Assembly: GCF_050003625.1 (NCBI RefSeq)
Contig: NC_134399.1
Coordinates: 42,982,671 to 43,046,670 of the forward strand
Length of the DNA: 64,000 nucleotides
Direction: 5' to 3'
From: Haematobia irritans
Taxonomy: Eukaryota > Arthropoda > Insecta > Diptera > Muscidae
Below are positions 23,725 through 36,541 of this stretch, one piece after another (position 1 is the stretch's first letter; each line of letters begins with the position of its first letter). The translations under genes were made by a program, and so were the position numbers. Under the pieces are notes generated by a model. That model searched no databases, had not been told where the DNA came from, and was given only the letters and a program-made list of their open reading frames with translations.

Positions 23725-24050
23725 CAAGTGGTGCAATCGTTGGTATGTCCGCCTTGCATACAAATGGTCGTGAGTTCAACCCTAGTTTCGAACGAACACC
23801 AAAAAGTTTTTCAGTGCTGAATTACCCCTTCAGTGCTGCTGGTGACATTTCTGTGTGTTTCAAAGCTTCTCTAAGTAGTTTCACCGCAATGTGGAACGCC
23901 GTTCGCACTCGGCTATAAATTGGCATTGAGCTAGAATCGGGCAGCGCTAAGTGAAAAGAGTAAAGTTCACAACTGTGGTATCACAATGGACTGAATAGTC
24001 AAAGTGAGCCTGAAATATCGGACTGCCACTATGCCACTTTACCTAACCTA
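23725..24050 (+). mobile_element. tRNA-derived SINE, near full length
   Basis: Aligns along its length with 38925-39269: a tRNA-like head (GGTGCAATCGTTGG, CCGCCTTGCATACAAATGG), the GAACACCAAAAAGTTTTTCA junction, the body GCAATGTGGAACGCCGTTCG, and the tail CAATGGACTGAATAGTC then ACCTAACCTAA. It is diverged. ORFs across it are not genes. Confidence 0.75.
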
Positions 24051-24052
24051 AG

Positions 24053-25290
24053 TATAGAAGATCCAGGGATGCAGTTTAAAAGAGATGTTTGAGGAATAAC
24101 TTCCAATTGTTTTTGCTAGCGTCATTTTCTTTGTATAAAAGGCAAAGAACACTAATCGTTAATATTCCGATTGAAATGCTAGCGTAATAGTGCCCTTTAA
24201 CTCACACAAATTTATTTGTACGAAATGCATCGAAATTTATAAAATTCTCAAATTAGTTTACTAATAGACTAAGGCAGGTGGTATTGTTCTTTTTTTACTG
24301 TTTGCTGAGCAAATTAGGATTTGAGTAAACAAGGACTTTTAGTTCAATTTCGGTGGGCCATTTGAATACATATGAAGCTTGTTTGTTTTTTGTCCATTGT
24401 TGGTCTCTCCGATTAAACGATTCCGCCATAAATGTTTTAAACAAAATCGTTTAAATTCATTGACAACAACAGCAAAATCTATATCAACAAAATTGCTTTC
24501 ACTTAGTTTGAATGTTCAAATTTTATTCTATTTATTTATTTTTGTTTTTTCTTTTTTTGTGCAGCAAAATATTCATAGTTTATTTATTTGTCCCTCTAAA
24601 ATATTTTAAAGTGTTTTAGTCATTTTTTGATCTAAGAGAGCAATCCATTTCGAGCAATTATTCATGCATTCGAATTGCCACAGTATTTCATTCATACGCA
24701 CACACACAAACACATGACCATTTTGCATTTTTTACGAATTCCATCCATTAAAGTACCAACTTGTTTGTGTGTGTTGATGAAATTGGAATTTTTTGTTTGT
24801 TATATACATATCTGTTTCGGTTTTTTCGTCTTCTTCTTGTTCAAATATTCATTTGTTTTTCAATTTTTGGGAAACAAACCCTGACTGGACACAGTTTTTG
24901 CCATTCAAATCCGATGATGGAAATTTTATATGCATCACTGGCCATTTCGTTAATAGGCTTTTGTTTATTTTAATCGTAAAGTGGTGAAATTTATAGAAAA
25001 TTGATTTAAAAATCATTTACGCTAAAAGTGTATGAGTGTAATCCTTTAATCCTCAAATATTTATAAGCTTCGCCATTATTTTATTACATACGGCGGACAA
25101 ATGAATGAGTTTCCACTTTATATGACCATTTAACAAACAAAAGTTGTTTACTTTTCATCCATTGACAGTTAATTGAAATATTTAATACTGACATTTTAAG
25201 TTATTTCTTAAATCCCAAATCTGATAGAATTGGGGCCAATTAAAATCATTATATCGATTGTACCATGTCGTTATTTTGGAATACATACTG
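24053..25290. other. Apparently single-copy region, no recognisable gene
   Basis: T-rich, with short unrecognisable ORFs. No repeat family from this window appears here. Confidence 0.4.
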
Positions 25291-25410
25291 TTCGAACCAA
25301 AGATTATAGATTTGAGCAAGATGGAAGATTGGCTTGCGTCATACCAAATGTTGCATTTACCAGATTAGTTTAATACATGTTTGTAATCTTTTAGTTGTTT
25401 TTCGTTTTTA
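25291..25410. repeat. Foldback-family fragment, left of H5
   Basis: Matches, inverted, 36845-36970 (GTTGCATTTACCAGATTAGT, TTTAGTTGTTTTTCG). It continues after H5 at 28250, showing that H5 inserted into this repeat. Confidence 0.65.
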
Positions 25411-28249
25411 TTATACCCTCCACCATAGGATGGGGGGTATATTAACTTTGACATTCCGTTTGTAACACATCGAAATATTGCTCTAAGACCCCATAAAGTA
25501 TATATATTCTGGGTCGTGGTGAAATTCTGAGTCGATCTGAGCATGTCCGTCCGTCCGTCCGTCCGTCCGTCCGTCCATCTGTTGAAATCACGCTAACTTC
25601 CGAACGAAATAAGCTATCGACTTGAAACTTGGCACAAGTAGTTGTTATTGATGTAGGTCGGATGGTATTGCAAATGGGCCATATCGGTCCACTTTTACGT
25701 ATAGCCCCCATATAAACGGACCCCCAAATTTGGCTTTCGAGGTCTCTAAGAGAAGCAAATTTCATCCGATCCGGCTGAAATTTGGTACGTGCTGTTAGTA
25801 TATGGTTTCTAACAACCGTGCAAAAATTGGTCCACATCGGTCCATAATTATATATAGCCCCCATATAAACCGATCCCCCGATTTGGCTTGCGAGGCCTCT
25901 AAGAGAAGCAAATTTCATCCGATCCGGCTGAAATTTGGTACATGGTGTAAGTATATGGTCTCTAACAACCGTGCAAAAATTGGTCCACATCGGTCCATAA
26001 TTATATATAGCCCCCATATAAACCGATCCCCCGATTTGGCTTGCGAGGCCTCTAAGAGAAACAAATTTCATCCGATCCGGCTGAAATTTGGTACATGGTG
26101 TAAGTATATGGTCTCTAACAACCGTGCAAAAATTGGTCCACATCGGTCCATAATTATATATAGCCCCCATATAAACCGATCCCCCGATTTGGCTTGCGAG
26201 GCCTCTAAGAGAAGCAAATTTCATCCGATCCGGCTGAAATTTGGTACGTGGTGTTAGTATATGGTGTCTAACAACCGTGCAAAAATTGGTCCACATCGGT
26301 CCATAATTATATATAGCCCCCATATAAACCGATCCCCCGATTTGGCTTGCGAGGCCTCTAAGAGAAGCAAATTTCATCCGATCCGGCTGAAATTTGGTAC
26401 ATGGTGTAAGTATATGGTCTCTAACAACCATGCAAAAATTGGTCCACATCGGTCCATAATTATATATAGCCCCCATATAAACCGATCCCCCGATTTGGCT
26501 TGCGAGGCCTCTAAGAGAAGCAAATTTCATCCGATCCGGCTGAAATTTGGTACATGGTGTAAGTATATGGTCTCTAACAACCGTGCAAAAATTGGTCCAC
26601 ATCGGTCCATAATTATATATAGCCCCCATATAAACCGATCCCCCGATTTGGCTTGCGAGGCCTCTAAGAGAAGCAAATTTCATCCGATCCGGCTGAAATT
26701 TGGTACATGGTGTAAGTATATGGTCTCTAACAACCGTGCAAAAATTGGTCCACATCGGTCCATAATTATATATAGCCCCCATATAAATCGATCCCCCGAT
26801 TTGGCTTGCGAGGCCTCTAAGAGAAGCAAATTTCATCCGATCCGGATATATATAATTATGGTCCACATCGGTCCATAATTATATATAGCCCCCATATAAA
26901 CCGATCCCCCGATTTGGCTTGCGAGGCCTCTAAGAGAAGCAAATTTCATCCGATCCGGCTGAAATTTGGAACATGGTGTTAGTAACTAACAACCATGCAA
27001 AAATTGGTCCACATCGGTCCATAACTATATATAGCCCCCATATAAACCGATCCCCCGATTTGGCTTGCGAGGCCTCTAAGAGAAACAAATTTCATCCCAT
27101 CCGGCTGAAATTTGATATATGGTGTTAGTATACAACCTCTCTAACAACCATGCAAAAATTGGTCCACATCGGTCCATAATTATATATAGCCCCCATATAA
27201 ACCGATCGCCAGATTTGACCTCCGGAGCCTCTTGGAAGACCAAAATTAATCTGATTCAGTTGAAATTTGGTACGTGGTGTTAATATATGGCCTCAAACTC
27301 CCATGCAAAAATTGGTCCACATCGGTCCATAATTATATATAGCCCCCATATAAACCGATCGCCAGATTTGACCTCCGGAGCCTCTTGGAAGACCAAAATT
27401 TATCTGATTCAGTTGAAATTTGGTACGTGGTGTTAATATATGGCCTCAAACTCCCATGCAAAAATTGGTCGAAATCGGTCCATAATGATATATAGCCCCC
27501 ATATAAACCGATCCCCACATTTGAACTCCGGAGCCCTTTGGAAGAGCAAAATTCATCCGATTCGGTTGAAATTTGGTACGTGATGTTAGTATATGGTATT
27601 CAACAACCATGCAGGAATTGGTTCATATCAGTCCATAATTATATACAGCACCCATATAAACCGATCCCCAGATTTGACCTCCGGTGCCTTTTGGAGAAGC
27701 AAAATTCATCCGATCTGGTTGAAATTTTGTACGTATATGATATTTAACAAACATGCCAAAAGTGGTCCATATCAGTCCATAATCATATATAGACCCCATA
27801 TAAACCGATCCCGAGATTTGGTTTTGGAGCCTCTTGGAGGAGCAAATTTCATCCGAGTCAGTTGAAATTTGGTACATTGTGCTAATATATGACCGTTAAC
27901 AACCATGCCTACCTAGGTCCATATCGGTCTGTAGTTATATATAGCCCTCAGATAAATCGATCCCCAATCACACAAAAATTGGTCCATATCAATAATTGTA
28001 TATAGCCCCCATATAAGCGACCCCCATATTTCAATTCTGGCTCCCTACGTACCGTGCAAAAGTCCATGTCGATTCGTAATTATTTGTAGACTTACCTGCA
28101 CATACTTGTTTTTGTCTAATGTATATCACCTATGGACTAACTCACAATTTAGAAAACGATTTCTTCTACTTTCGTAGAAGTTTCTACGCAATCCATGGTG
28201 GAGGGTACATAAGATTCGGCTTGGCCGAACTTACGGCCGTTTATACTTG
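25411..28249 (+). mobile_element. Helentron/mini-me-like element H5, full length with homogeneous array
   Basis: 5' hairpin TATACCCTCCACCATAGG, core with TATATATATTCTGGGTCG, GTCC tract (25546-25576), a 153-bp tandem array, then decayed units to 28080. It ends CATGGTGGAGGGTACATAAG, hairpin TTCGGCTTGGCCGAA and TATACTTG. The flanks join as one foldback repeat with no evident target duplication (insertion within a T run), as expected for Helentrons. Long ORFs on both strands here are artefacts of the 51-codon period. Confidence 0.7.
25690..27130. repeat. 153-bp tandem array
   Basis: The GTACRTGG motif recurs at 25785, 25938, 26091, 26244, 26397, 26550 and 26703, an exact 153-bp period with very few differences between units. 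A rearranged unit lies at about 26845 and diverged units follow. 153 is 51 codons, so open frames persist: 474 codons on the minus strand and 151 and 205 on the plus. Confidence 0.92.
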
Positions 28250-28515
28250 TTTTTTAAATGAAAGATGTAATTTTCTTAATGAAAAAATGTTAAATTTTGG
28301 GCAATAGCAAAAAAAAAAATACATTTTCCCCTTTATGGAAATTTATTTCGTGCTCGTAATTTCTTTTTATTTGCATTTTAATGCTATGTCAATACTTGTC
28401 GTATACGCGTTTGGTTCGAGTATTAAACTAATGTGGTAAATGGTTTGATGTGCTCAGTAGCCAATCTCCCATCTTCCTCTTCTATAATCTTTGGTTCGAA
28501 CTGCATAATGTATCT
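28250..28515. repeat. Foldback-family fragment, right of H5
   Basis: Continues the 25291-25410 fragment (TTTTTTAAATGAAAGATG, CTTGTCGTATACGCGTTTGG, GGTTTGATGTGCTCAGTAGC) as in 34060-34250 and 36357-36600. Confidence 0.65.
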
Positions 28516-28539
28516 AACTCCAACATGCACCGATTCGAA

Positions 28540-29698
28540 CACGCAGAGAAGAAACATGATTGTCACAACCATATTCGAAGAGCAAAATAATATGATAGGA
28601 GCTATTTTTGCGGCGACCATGTAACATTTTAACCTGTAACCATGTTGGATCAGTGAACATGGTTCTAAGAAAAATATAATTGTCCTCATCTAAAAAAAAA
28701 AATATAATAATATTGATAAAAAGAATTTTGTTTGAATGAAAAGACAATGGTCACGATTTAAAATGTTATGGTATTCATTCAAAATGTTTTTCTCCTAGTT
28801 ATAAGAATATGGTCACAACCTAAAATGTTTTGATCTTTATGAAAAAAACTTTTTTCATCGTCGAAAAAAGGACGCCACTTGAGAAAAGAAAACAAAAAAT
28901 TAACTTTATTTATTTCTTTTTATTTATTTATAAACTAATTCATTGTTTGTTTGTATTTATAATGTCGTGCAAGCAAACATCACATATTTTTACACACACT
29001 ATTTTATTTCAATTTCAACAATAAGTAATAATTCCATATTTACATCGTGTGCCCATCAAATGTACAAACGCAGACATCATGTAACTGCAAATAAAAATAA
29101 ATGATCTATATAGCAAAATTCAGAACAAAAAAAGGTATATTTTTCAATTACACTTTCCTTTTTTGTGTTCGCATAAAACCACGTGCCACTTATGAATAAA
29201 TAAATTAACACAAAACACAGTAAATCCGTATTCTCCGTCCATTCCAAGAAACAATCAACACATGACTGACGCGCAAAGTGAAAATCGTGTGTACATGCTA
29301 AATGTTTTTATAAAATTCTTTTCGCTGCAAAAAAGTTAAAAAATTAAATGGTCACGAAAAAAATGTAAATGGTCTTTATGGCCATGTAATGGTTCTAGAC
29401 ATATCTATACTTAACCTATAAAAATATTTTTTTCCCTGTAAAAAAAGTAAAAAAAATGGAATGGTCAGGTACGTGATTTTCCCGACCATTTAATGGTCTC
29501 AAATTCTATCATTTAAATGATAGAACATGTTTGCGGTATTTGAGAACCATTCAAATGCTTATTGCCACTATACATTTTTCTCCGCTCGAAAACTATTTTT
29601 ACAAAGACAAAATACATGGTTTTCGCGGCAATTACATGCTCTAGATAAGCATTAAATGGATGCGGCAACCATGTCCAAACATGCTTTTTCTGTGCGTG
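28540..29698. mobile_element. MITE with CACGCAGAGAAGAAACATG ends
   Basis: Left CACGCAGAGAAGAAACATG; right, in complement, CACGCACAGAAAAAGCATG. AA stands on both sides instead of TA. The body repeats GGTCACGATTTAAAATGTT-like and AACCATGT motifs. No ORF. Confidence 0.55.
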
Positions 29699-29918
29699 AA
29701 AATAAAGTAAATGATTGATTTTATAATTCCGCACTGAATGAAGAGTTTTCTTTTCTGAGGAACGACATTTTAGACAAATTAAATTTTCGTTTGATGATGA
29801 TTTGATTTTCTTTCGAAGCAAAAAAATGCAACATTTGCCACAAATTCGGTTTGATTGTCTATCATTTTGCGATTTTTTTATGTGCACTCACAAAAATGTA
29901 GTAGGTTAGATAAAGCTA

Positions 29919-30757
29919 CACCCAGAAAAAAGTGACCCCTTCTTTAAGTTAAAATGAACTAATTGTGTAGAAAATTGAACTTCGTATAGTGCCAAAGACA
30001 TTTTTTTTTTTTTGAACAATGTGATTTTCGTTGAAATTAGGTAGAATGCATTCCATATATTAGTTAACATTTTCCTATATTTATGTACCACTATACTACA
30101 GAATGAAAAAATTTAACTGAATTCATATATGGAATGATTTTATTGAACTTTTTTCATTCATTTCGATAAATCTTACATATTTGTGGTAAAACTTTTACTT
30201 CAAAATTAGAACTGCTTACCTTCGTTTTTACATACAATTTTATTTATTTATATAGGCAATTTTTCTTCAATAAAATACACGGTTTATTAATATATTAAAT
30301 ATATTTATTAAGAATCAACAGCATCGACTGGCCTTGAAATATTAGTTTATTATTCCACTATTTCCAATTTCCATGTAATGTCATCAACTGTAAAACGCAT
30401 TTTTCCTTCTTCTTGTACATTTCACTTGTAATAAGTTAGTGCGTAATGAGTTTGTCCTCCTTTTACAATTTCAATATCTACAAATAAACAAAATCATAAA
30501 CCAATTTTTTCACAAAAGGTTAGCGTCACTGAATGTTATCTGTTAATTGAAGATTCCAAAATGAAGACGAATGAAGGGGTTGTTATTCTGTTTTCTTTCT
30601 TTATACACCATCACGAACATAGTTTTTTCTCACAAATTTAAAATAACAAATATTTAATATATTTTATTTATTATATTATTTTACTATATTATTTTTTAAC
30701 AATCCCTCCGTATACCATAACAACGCGATCCCAACTAAAAAACAACCCACGCGCAAT
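29919..30757. mobile_element. CACCCAG MITE, copy C, right end lost
   Basis: TA (29917-29918) then CACCCAGAAAAAAGTGACCC, colinear with copies at 37774 and 56034 until ACAACCCACGCGCAA near 30757, where minisatellite of an inverted Helentron-like element begins. It preserves the empty TA (30432-30433) where copy A carries a tRNA-headed MITE. Confidence 0.7.
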
Positions 30758-32070
30758 ACAAAATTTTCTATAGAAAGAAAATTTTGTCAAAAATTTCTAC
30801 AGAAATAAAATTTTAACAATATTTTCTATAGAAATAAACTTTTGACAGAAATAAAATAAAAATAGAAATAAAATCTTGGTAGATTATTTTTGGCTCGAGT
30901 GGCAACCATGATTATGAACCGAATAAAATTTGAACAAAATTTTCTATAGAAATAAAATTTTGACAAAATTTTCTATTGAAATAAAATTTTGACAAAATTT
31001 TCTATTGAAATAAAATTTTGACAATGATGAAAATTTTATTATGAACCGAATAAAATTTTAACAAAATTTTCTCTAGAAATAAAATCTTGACAAAATTTTC
31101 TCTAGAAATAACATTTTGACAAAATTTTCTATAGAAATAAAATTTTGGTAGATTATTTTTGGCTCTAGTGGCAACCATGATTATGAACCGATATGGACCA
31201 ATTTTTGTGTGATAAGACCAATTTTGGTATGGTTGTTAGCGACCATATACTAACACCACGTGCCCAATTTGAACCGGATCGGATGAATTTTGCTCCTCCA
31301 AGAGGCTCCGGAGGTCAAATCTGGAGAATGTTTTATATGGGGGCTATATATAATTATGGACCGATATGGACCAATTCTGGCACGGTTGTTAAAGATCATA
31401 TACTAACACCATGTTCCAAATTACAACCGGATTGGATGAAATTTGCTTCTCTTGGAGACTTCGCAATCAAATCTGGGGATCGGTTTATATGGGGGCTATA
31501 TATAATTATGGACAGATGTGAACCAATTTTTGCATGGTTATTAGAGACCATATACCAACACCATATACCAAATTTCAGCCAGATCGGATGAAAAATGCTT
31601 CTGTTAGAGGCTTCACAAGCCAAATCTGGGGATCGGTTTATATGGGGGCTATATATAATTATGGACCGATGTGGACCAATATTTGCATGGTTGTTAGAGA
31701 CCATATACCAACACCATATACCAAATTTCAGCCGGATCGGATGAAATATGCTTCTGTTAGAGGCTCCACAAGCCAAATCTGAAGGTCCCTTTATATGGGG
31801 GCTATACGTAAAAGTGGACCGATATGGCCCATTTTCAATACAATCCGACCTACATCGATAACAACTACTTGTGCCAAGTTTCAAGTCGATAGCTTGTTTC
31901 GTTCGGAAGTTAGCGTGATTTCAACAGACGGACGGACATGCTTAGATCGACTCAGAATTTCACCACGACCAAGAATATATATACTTTGTGGGGTCTTAGA
32001 GCAATATTTCGATGTGTTACAAACGGAATGACAAAGTTAATATACCCCCATCCTATGATGGAGGGTATAA
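30758..32070 (-). mobile_element. Helentron/mini-me-like element H6, 3' end lost
   Basis: Its 5' end lies at the right (CATCCTATGATGGAGGGTATA, 32050-32069). Leftward are core and GTCC, about five ~153-bp units, and the AATTTTCTATAGAAAT minisatellite (30758-31165). Its 5' junction with the next element (AAAAGACCGATTAAATATGT) is the same as the H2/H3 junction at 9020-9045. Confidence 0.6.
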
Positions 32071-33190
32071 AAAGACCGATTAAATATGTATATAATTCAG
32101 TTTGACAAAAATTTCTATAGAAATAAAATGTTGACAAAATTTTCTATAGAAATAAAATTTTAACAACATTTTCTATAGAAATAAAATCTTAACAAAATTT
32201 TTTATAGAAATAAAATTTTTACAAAATTTTCTATAGAAATTAAATTTTGACAAAATTTACTGTAGAAATAAAATTTTGACAACATTTTCTATAGAAATAA
32301 AAAATTGTGAAAATTTTCTACAGAAATAAAAGTTTGATAGAATGTTTCTGGTTCGAGTGCCAACCTGGATTATGAACTGATATGGACCAATTTTTGTGTG
32401 ATTGGGGATGGGCTATATATAACAATGGACTGAATAGTCTAAGTGAGTCTGAAACTTAATCGGGCTGCCACTTTAACCTAACTTAACTATAGACTGATAT
32501 GGACCAATTTTGGTATGGTTGTTATCGGTCATATACTAACACAACGTTACGAATTTGAACCGGATGGGATGAATTTTGCTCCTCCAAGAGGCTCCGGAGG
32601 TCAAATCTGGAGAACGGTTTATATGGAGGCTATATATAATTATGGACCGATATGGACCAATTCTGGCATGGTTGTTAGAGATCATATACTAACACCATGT
32701 TCCACATTTCAACCGGATCGGATGAAACTTGCCTCTCTTTGATGCTCCGCAAGCCAAATCTGGGGATCGGTTAATATGGGGGCTATATATAATTATGGAC
32801 TGATGTGGACCAATTTTTGCGTGGTTATTAGAGACCATATACCAACACCATGTACCAAATTTCAGCCGGATCGGATGAAATTTGGTTCTCTTTGAGGCTC
32901 CGCAAGCCAAATCTGGGGATCGGTTTATATGGGGGCTATACGTAAAAGTGGACCGATATGGCCCATTTGCAATACCATCCGACCTACATCAATAACAAAT
33001 ACTTGTGCCAAGTTTCAAGCCGATAGCTTGTTTCGTTCGGAAGTTAGCGTGATTTCAACAGACGGACGGACCGACGGACATGCTTAGATCGACTCAGAAT
33101 ATATACTTTATGGGGTCTTAGAGCAATATTTCGATGTGTTACAAACGGAATGACAAAGTTAATATACCCCCCTATGGTGGAGGGTATAAA
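32071..33190 (-). mobile_element. Helentron/mini-me-like element H7, partial
   Basis: Its 5' end at 33170-33188 (CCTATGGTGGAGGGTATA) is followed leftward by core, GTCC tract, about three units, a SINE tail fragment and minisatellite (32105-32340). Confidence 0.6.
32415..32487 (+). mobile_element. SINE 3' tail fragment
   Basis: ACAATGGACTGAATAGTCTA and CTGCCACTTTAACCTAACTT match the 3' end of the SINEs at 24000-24050 and 39190-39265. Confidence 0.6.
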
Positions 33191-34260
33191 AATCGTTCTT
33201 TGTACACCCAAAACATAATATAATTTCATCCACAGAAAACAAATTGTTTCCGATTAATTATACCCTAGACCACATAGTGGTCAGGACGTAATAATTTTGA
33301 TCTGCAAACTAAATGTGCTTACAACAAATATCGAATTTCGACCCCATAAAATATGTACCGATCGGCGCAGAATCATTTCTTCAGTTGATCTAGCTCTTGA
33401 TGGATGGGCATCTTTGCTTTGTTCTTCGTTAGTTTTCTTTATATATTTGTATCGCTCGATTTCAACAAATTGGGTCATACTGCGTTTATTTACCATCAAT
33501 TTTAAGGCAGAGAAATATTTTTGATCTTTGTCTAAACCTGCAAAATATCATGGAAATCGTTTAAGATTTTCAAAATTTATGCAAATACTTTTTATACCCA
33601 CCACCATATAGACCGATCTCCTGATTTGACGTTTTGGGCGTCTAGGCAACTCAATTTTTATCCGATGTAGCTCAAATTCAAAATGTAAGGTCCACAAATA
33701 GGTGTGTCGAATATAGTATATATCGGTCTAGGTTTTGGTATAGCCCCCATATAGACCAATTTATCGATTTGGAGTCTAGAGTATCTGGACACCGCAATTT
33801 TCATCCGATTTGCCTGAAATTAGAAATCTAGAGCTACTTTAGATCCATAGAGAGTTCTGGCGAATATGGTGTGTATCGGTCCATGTTTTAGTATAGCCCC
33901 TTATAGACCATAGTTTTCTTCTTGGGCTTTTAGACACCCCAATTTTTATGGAGTGACTTTAGGTGAACAAATGCCTATGACGAAGTTGCTTTACCAACAA
34001 TGTTGCATTGACGGTGTTAGTTCCATAGATGTTTGTAATTTTTTATTTGTTTTTTTTTTTATTTTTTAAATGAAAAACATAATTTTCTTAATAAAACATT
34101 GTTAAATTGTAGGCAACAACAAAAAAAATACATTTTCCCCTTTATGGGTATTTATTTCCTGCACTTAATTTCTTTTTATTTGCATTTCAATGCTATGTCA
34201 ATACTTGTCGTATACGCATTTGGTTCGATAAACGAAAAGTATGGTATATATTAAATTAAA
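33191..34260. repeat. Duplicated block B: degenerate mini-me-like and foldback sequence
   Basis: Contains a small 5' hairpin TATACCCTAGACCACATAGTGG with a decayed core, a second start TATACCCACCACCATATAGA at 33595, and a foldback arm (34060-34250). From 33243 onward it is repeated almost exactly at 35538-36541. Confidence 0.7.
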
Positions 34261-35538
34261 CAAGTATATACGGCCGTAAGTTCGGCCAGGCCGAAGCTTA
34301 TGTACCCTCCATCATGGATTGCATAGAAACTTCATCTAAACACTGCCATCCACAATCGAATTACTTAAGTTGCGGTAACGCTTGCCGATGGCAAGGTATC
34401 TTAAAGCCTCCTAACACCATCTTCTAAATTGTATGTAAGTCCATACGTTGTATATATTAAATCAAAAAAGATCGATCCAATACGTATATAATTCAGTTTG
34501 ACAAAGTAGACATAAAATTTTGACAAAATTTTCTACAGAAATAAAATTTTAACAAAATTTTCTATTTTCACAAAATTTTCTATAGAAATAAAAATTTTGA
34601 CAAAATTTTCTATAGAAAGAAAATTTTGTCAAAAATTTCTACAGAAATAAAATTTTAACAATATTTTCTATAGAAATAAACTTTTGACAGAAATAAAATA
34701 AAAATAGAAATAAAATCTTGGTAGATTATTTTTGGCTCGAGTGGCAATCATGATTATGAACCGAATAAAATTTGAACAAAATTTTCTATAGAAATAAAAT
34801 TTTGACAAAATTTTCTATTGAAATAAAATTTTGACAATGATGAAAATTTTATTATGAACCGAATAAAATTTTAACAAAATTTTCTCTAGAAATAAAATCT
34901 TGACAAAATTTTCTCTAGAAATAACATTTTGACAAAATTTTCTATAGAAATAAAATTTTGGTAGATTATTTTTGGCTCTAGTGGCAACCATGATTATGAA
35001 CCGATATGGACCAATTTTTGTGTGATAAGACCAATTTTGGTATGGTTGTTAGCGACCATATACTAACACCACGTGCCCAATTTGAACCGGATCGGATGAA
35101 TTTTGCTCCTCCAAGAGGCTCCGGAGGTCAAATCTGGAGAATGTTTTATATGGGGGCTATATATAATTATGGACCGATATGGACCAATTCTGGCACGGTT
35201 GTTAAAGATCATATACTAACACCATGTTCCAAATTACAACCGGATTGGATGATATTTGCTTCTCTTGGAGACTTCGCAATCAAATCTGGGGATCGGTTTA
35301 TATGGGGGCTATATATAATTATGGACCGATGTGAACCAATTTTTGCATGGTTATTAGAGACCATATACCAACACCATATACCAAATTTCAGCCAGATCGG
35401 ATGAAAAATGCTTCTGTTAGAGGCTTCACAAGCCAAATCTGGGGATCGGTTTATATGGGGGCTATATATAATTATGGACCGATGTGGACCAATTTTTGCA
35501 TGGTTGTTAGAGACCATATACCAACACCATATACCAAA
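34261..35538 (-). mobile_element. Helentron/mini-me-like element H8, 5' end lost
   Basis: The 3' end is at the left (CAAGTATATACGGCCGTAAG then TTCGGCCAGGCCGAA). Minisatellite (34500-34970) and diverged units follow. From about 34606 it duplicates 30764-31730 nearly base for base, then breaks at CAAATT into block B. Confidence 0.65.
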
Positions 35539-36541
35539 TTGTTTCCGATTAATTATACCCTAGACCACATAGTGGTCAGGACGTAATAATTTTGATCTGC
35601 AAACTAAATGTGCTTACAACAAATATCGAATTTCGACCCCATAAAATATGTACCGATCGGCGCAGAATCATTTCTTCAGTTGATCTAGCTCTTGATGGAT
35701 GGGCATCTTTGCTTTGTTCTTCGTTAGTTTTCTTTATATATTTGTATCGCTCGATTTCAACAAATTGTGTCATACTGCGTTTATTTACCATCAATTTTAA
35801 GGCAGAGAAATATTTTTGATCTTTGTCTAAACCTGCAAAATATCATGGAAATCGTTTAAGATTTTCAAAATTTATGCAAATACTTTTTATACCCACCACC
35901 ATATAGACCGATCTCCTGATTTGATGTTTTGGGCGTCTAGGCAACTCAATTTTTATCCGATGTAGCTCAAATTCAAAATGTAAGGTCCACAAATAGGTGT
36001 GTCGAATATAGTATATATCGGTCTAGGTTTTGGTATAGCCCCCATATAGACCAATTTATCGATTTGGAGTCTAGAGTATCTGGACACCGCAATTTTCATC
36101 CGATTTGCCTGAAATTAGAAATCTAGAGCTACTTTAGATCCATAGAGAGTTCTGGCGAATATGGTGTGTATCGGTCCATGTTTTAGTATAGCCCCTTATA
36201 GACCATAGTTTTCTTCTTGGGCTTTTAGACACCCCAATTTTTATGGAGTGACTTTAGGTGAACAAATGCCTATGACGAAGTTGCTTTACCAACAATGTTG
36301 CATTGACGGTGTTAGTTCCATAGATGTTTGTAATTTTTTATTTGTTTTTTTTTTTTTATTTTTTAAATGAAAAACATAATTTTCTTAATAAAATATTGTT
36401 AAATTGTAGGCAACAACAAAAAAATACATTTTCCCCTTTATGGGCATTTATTTCCTGCACTTAATTTCTTTTTATTTGCATTTCAATGCTATGTCAATAC
36501 TTGTCGTATACGCATTTGGTTCGATAAACGAAAAGTATGGA
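35538..36541. repeat. Duplicated block B, second copy
   Basis: Near-identical to 33243-34234 (for example CGACGT against TGATGT changes and one extra T run). Joined directly to H8 at a CAAATT shared by both source sequences. Confidence 0.75.

Noticed and set aside
25442..26866. 474-codon minus-strand ORF, and 205- and 151-codon plus ORFs, in the H5 array
   Set aside because: They are exact 51-codon periodic readings of a 153-bp non-coding tandem repeat, open on both strands, with no domain.
25690..27130. CRISPR-like array
   Set aside because: The whole 153-bp unit repeats without unique spacers, there are no cas genes, and the setting is an animal genome.
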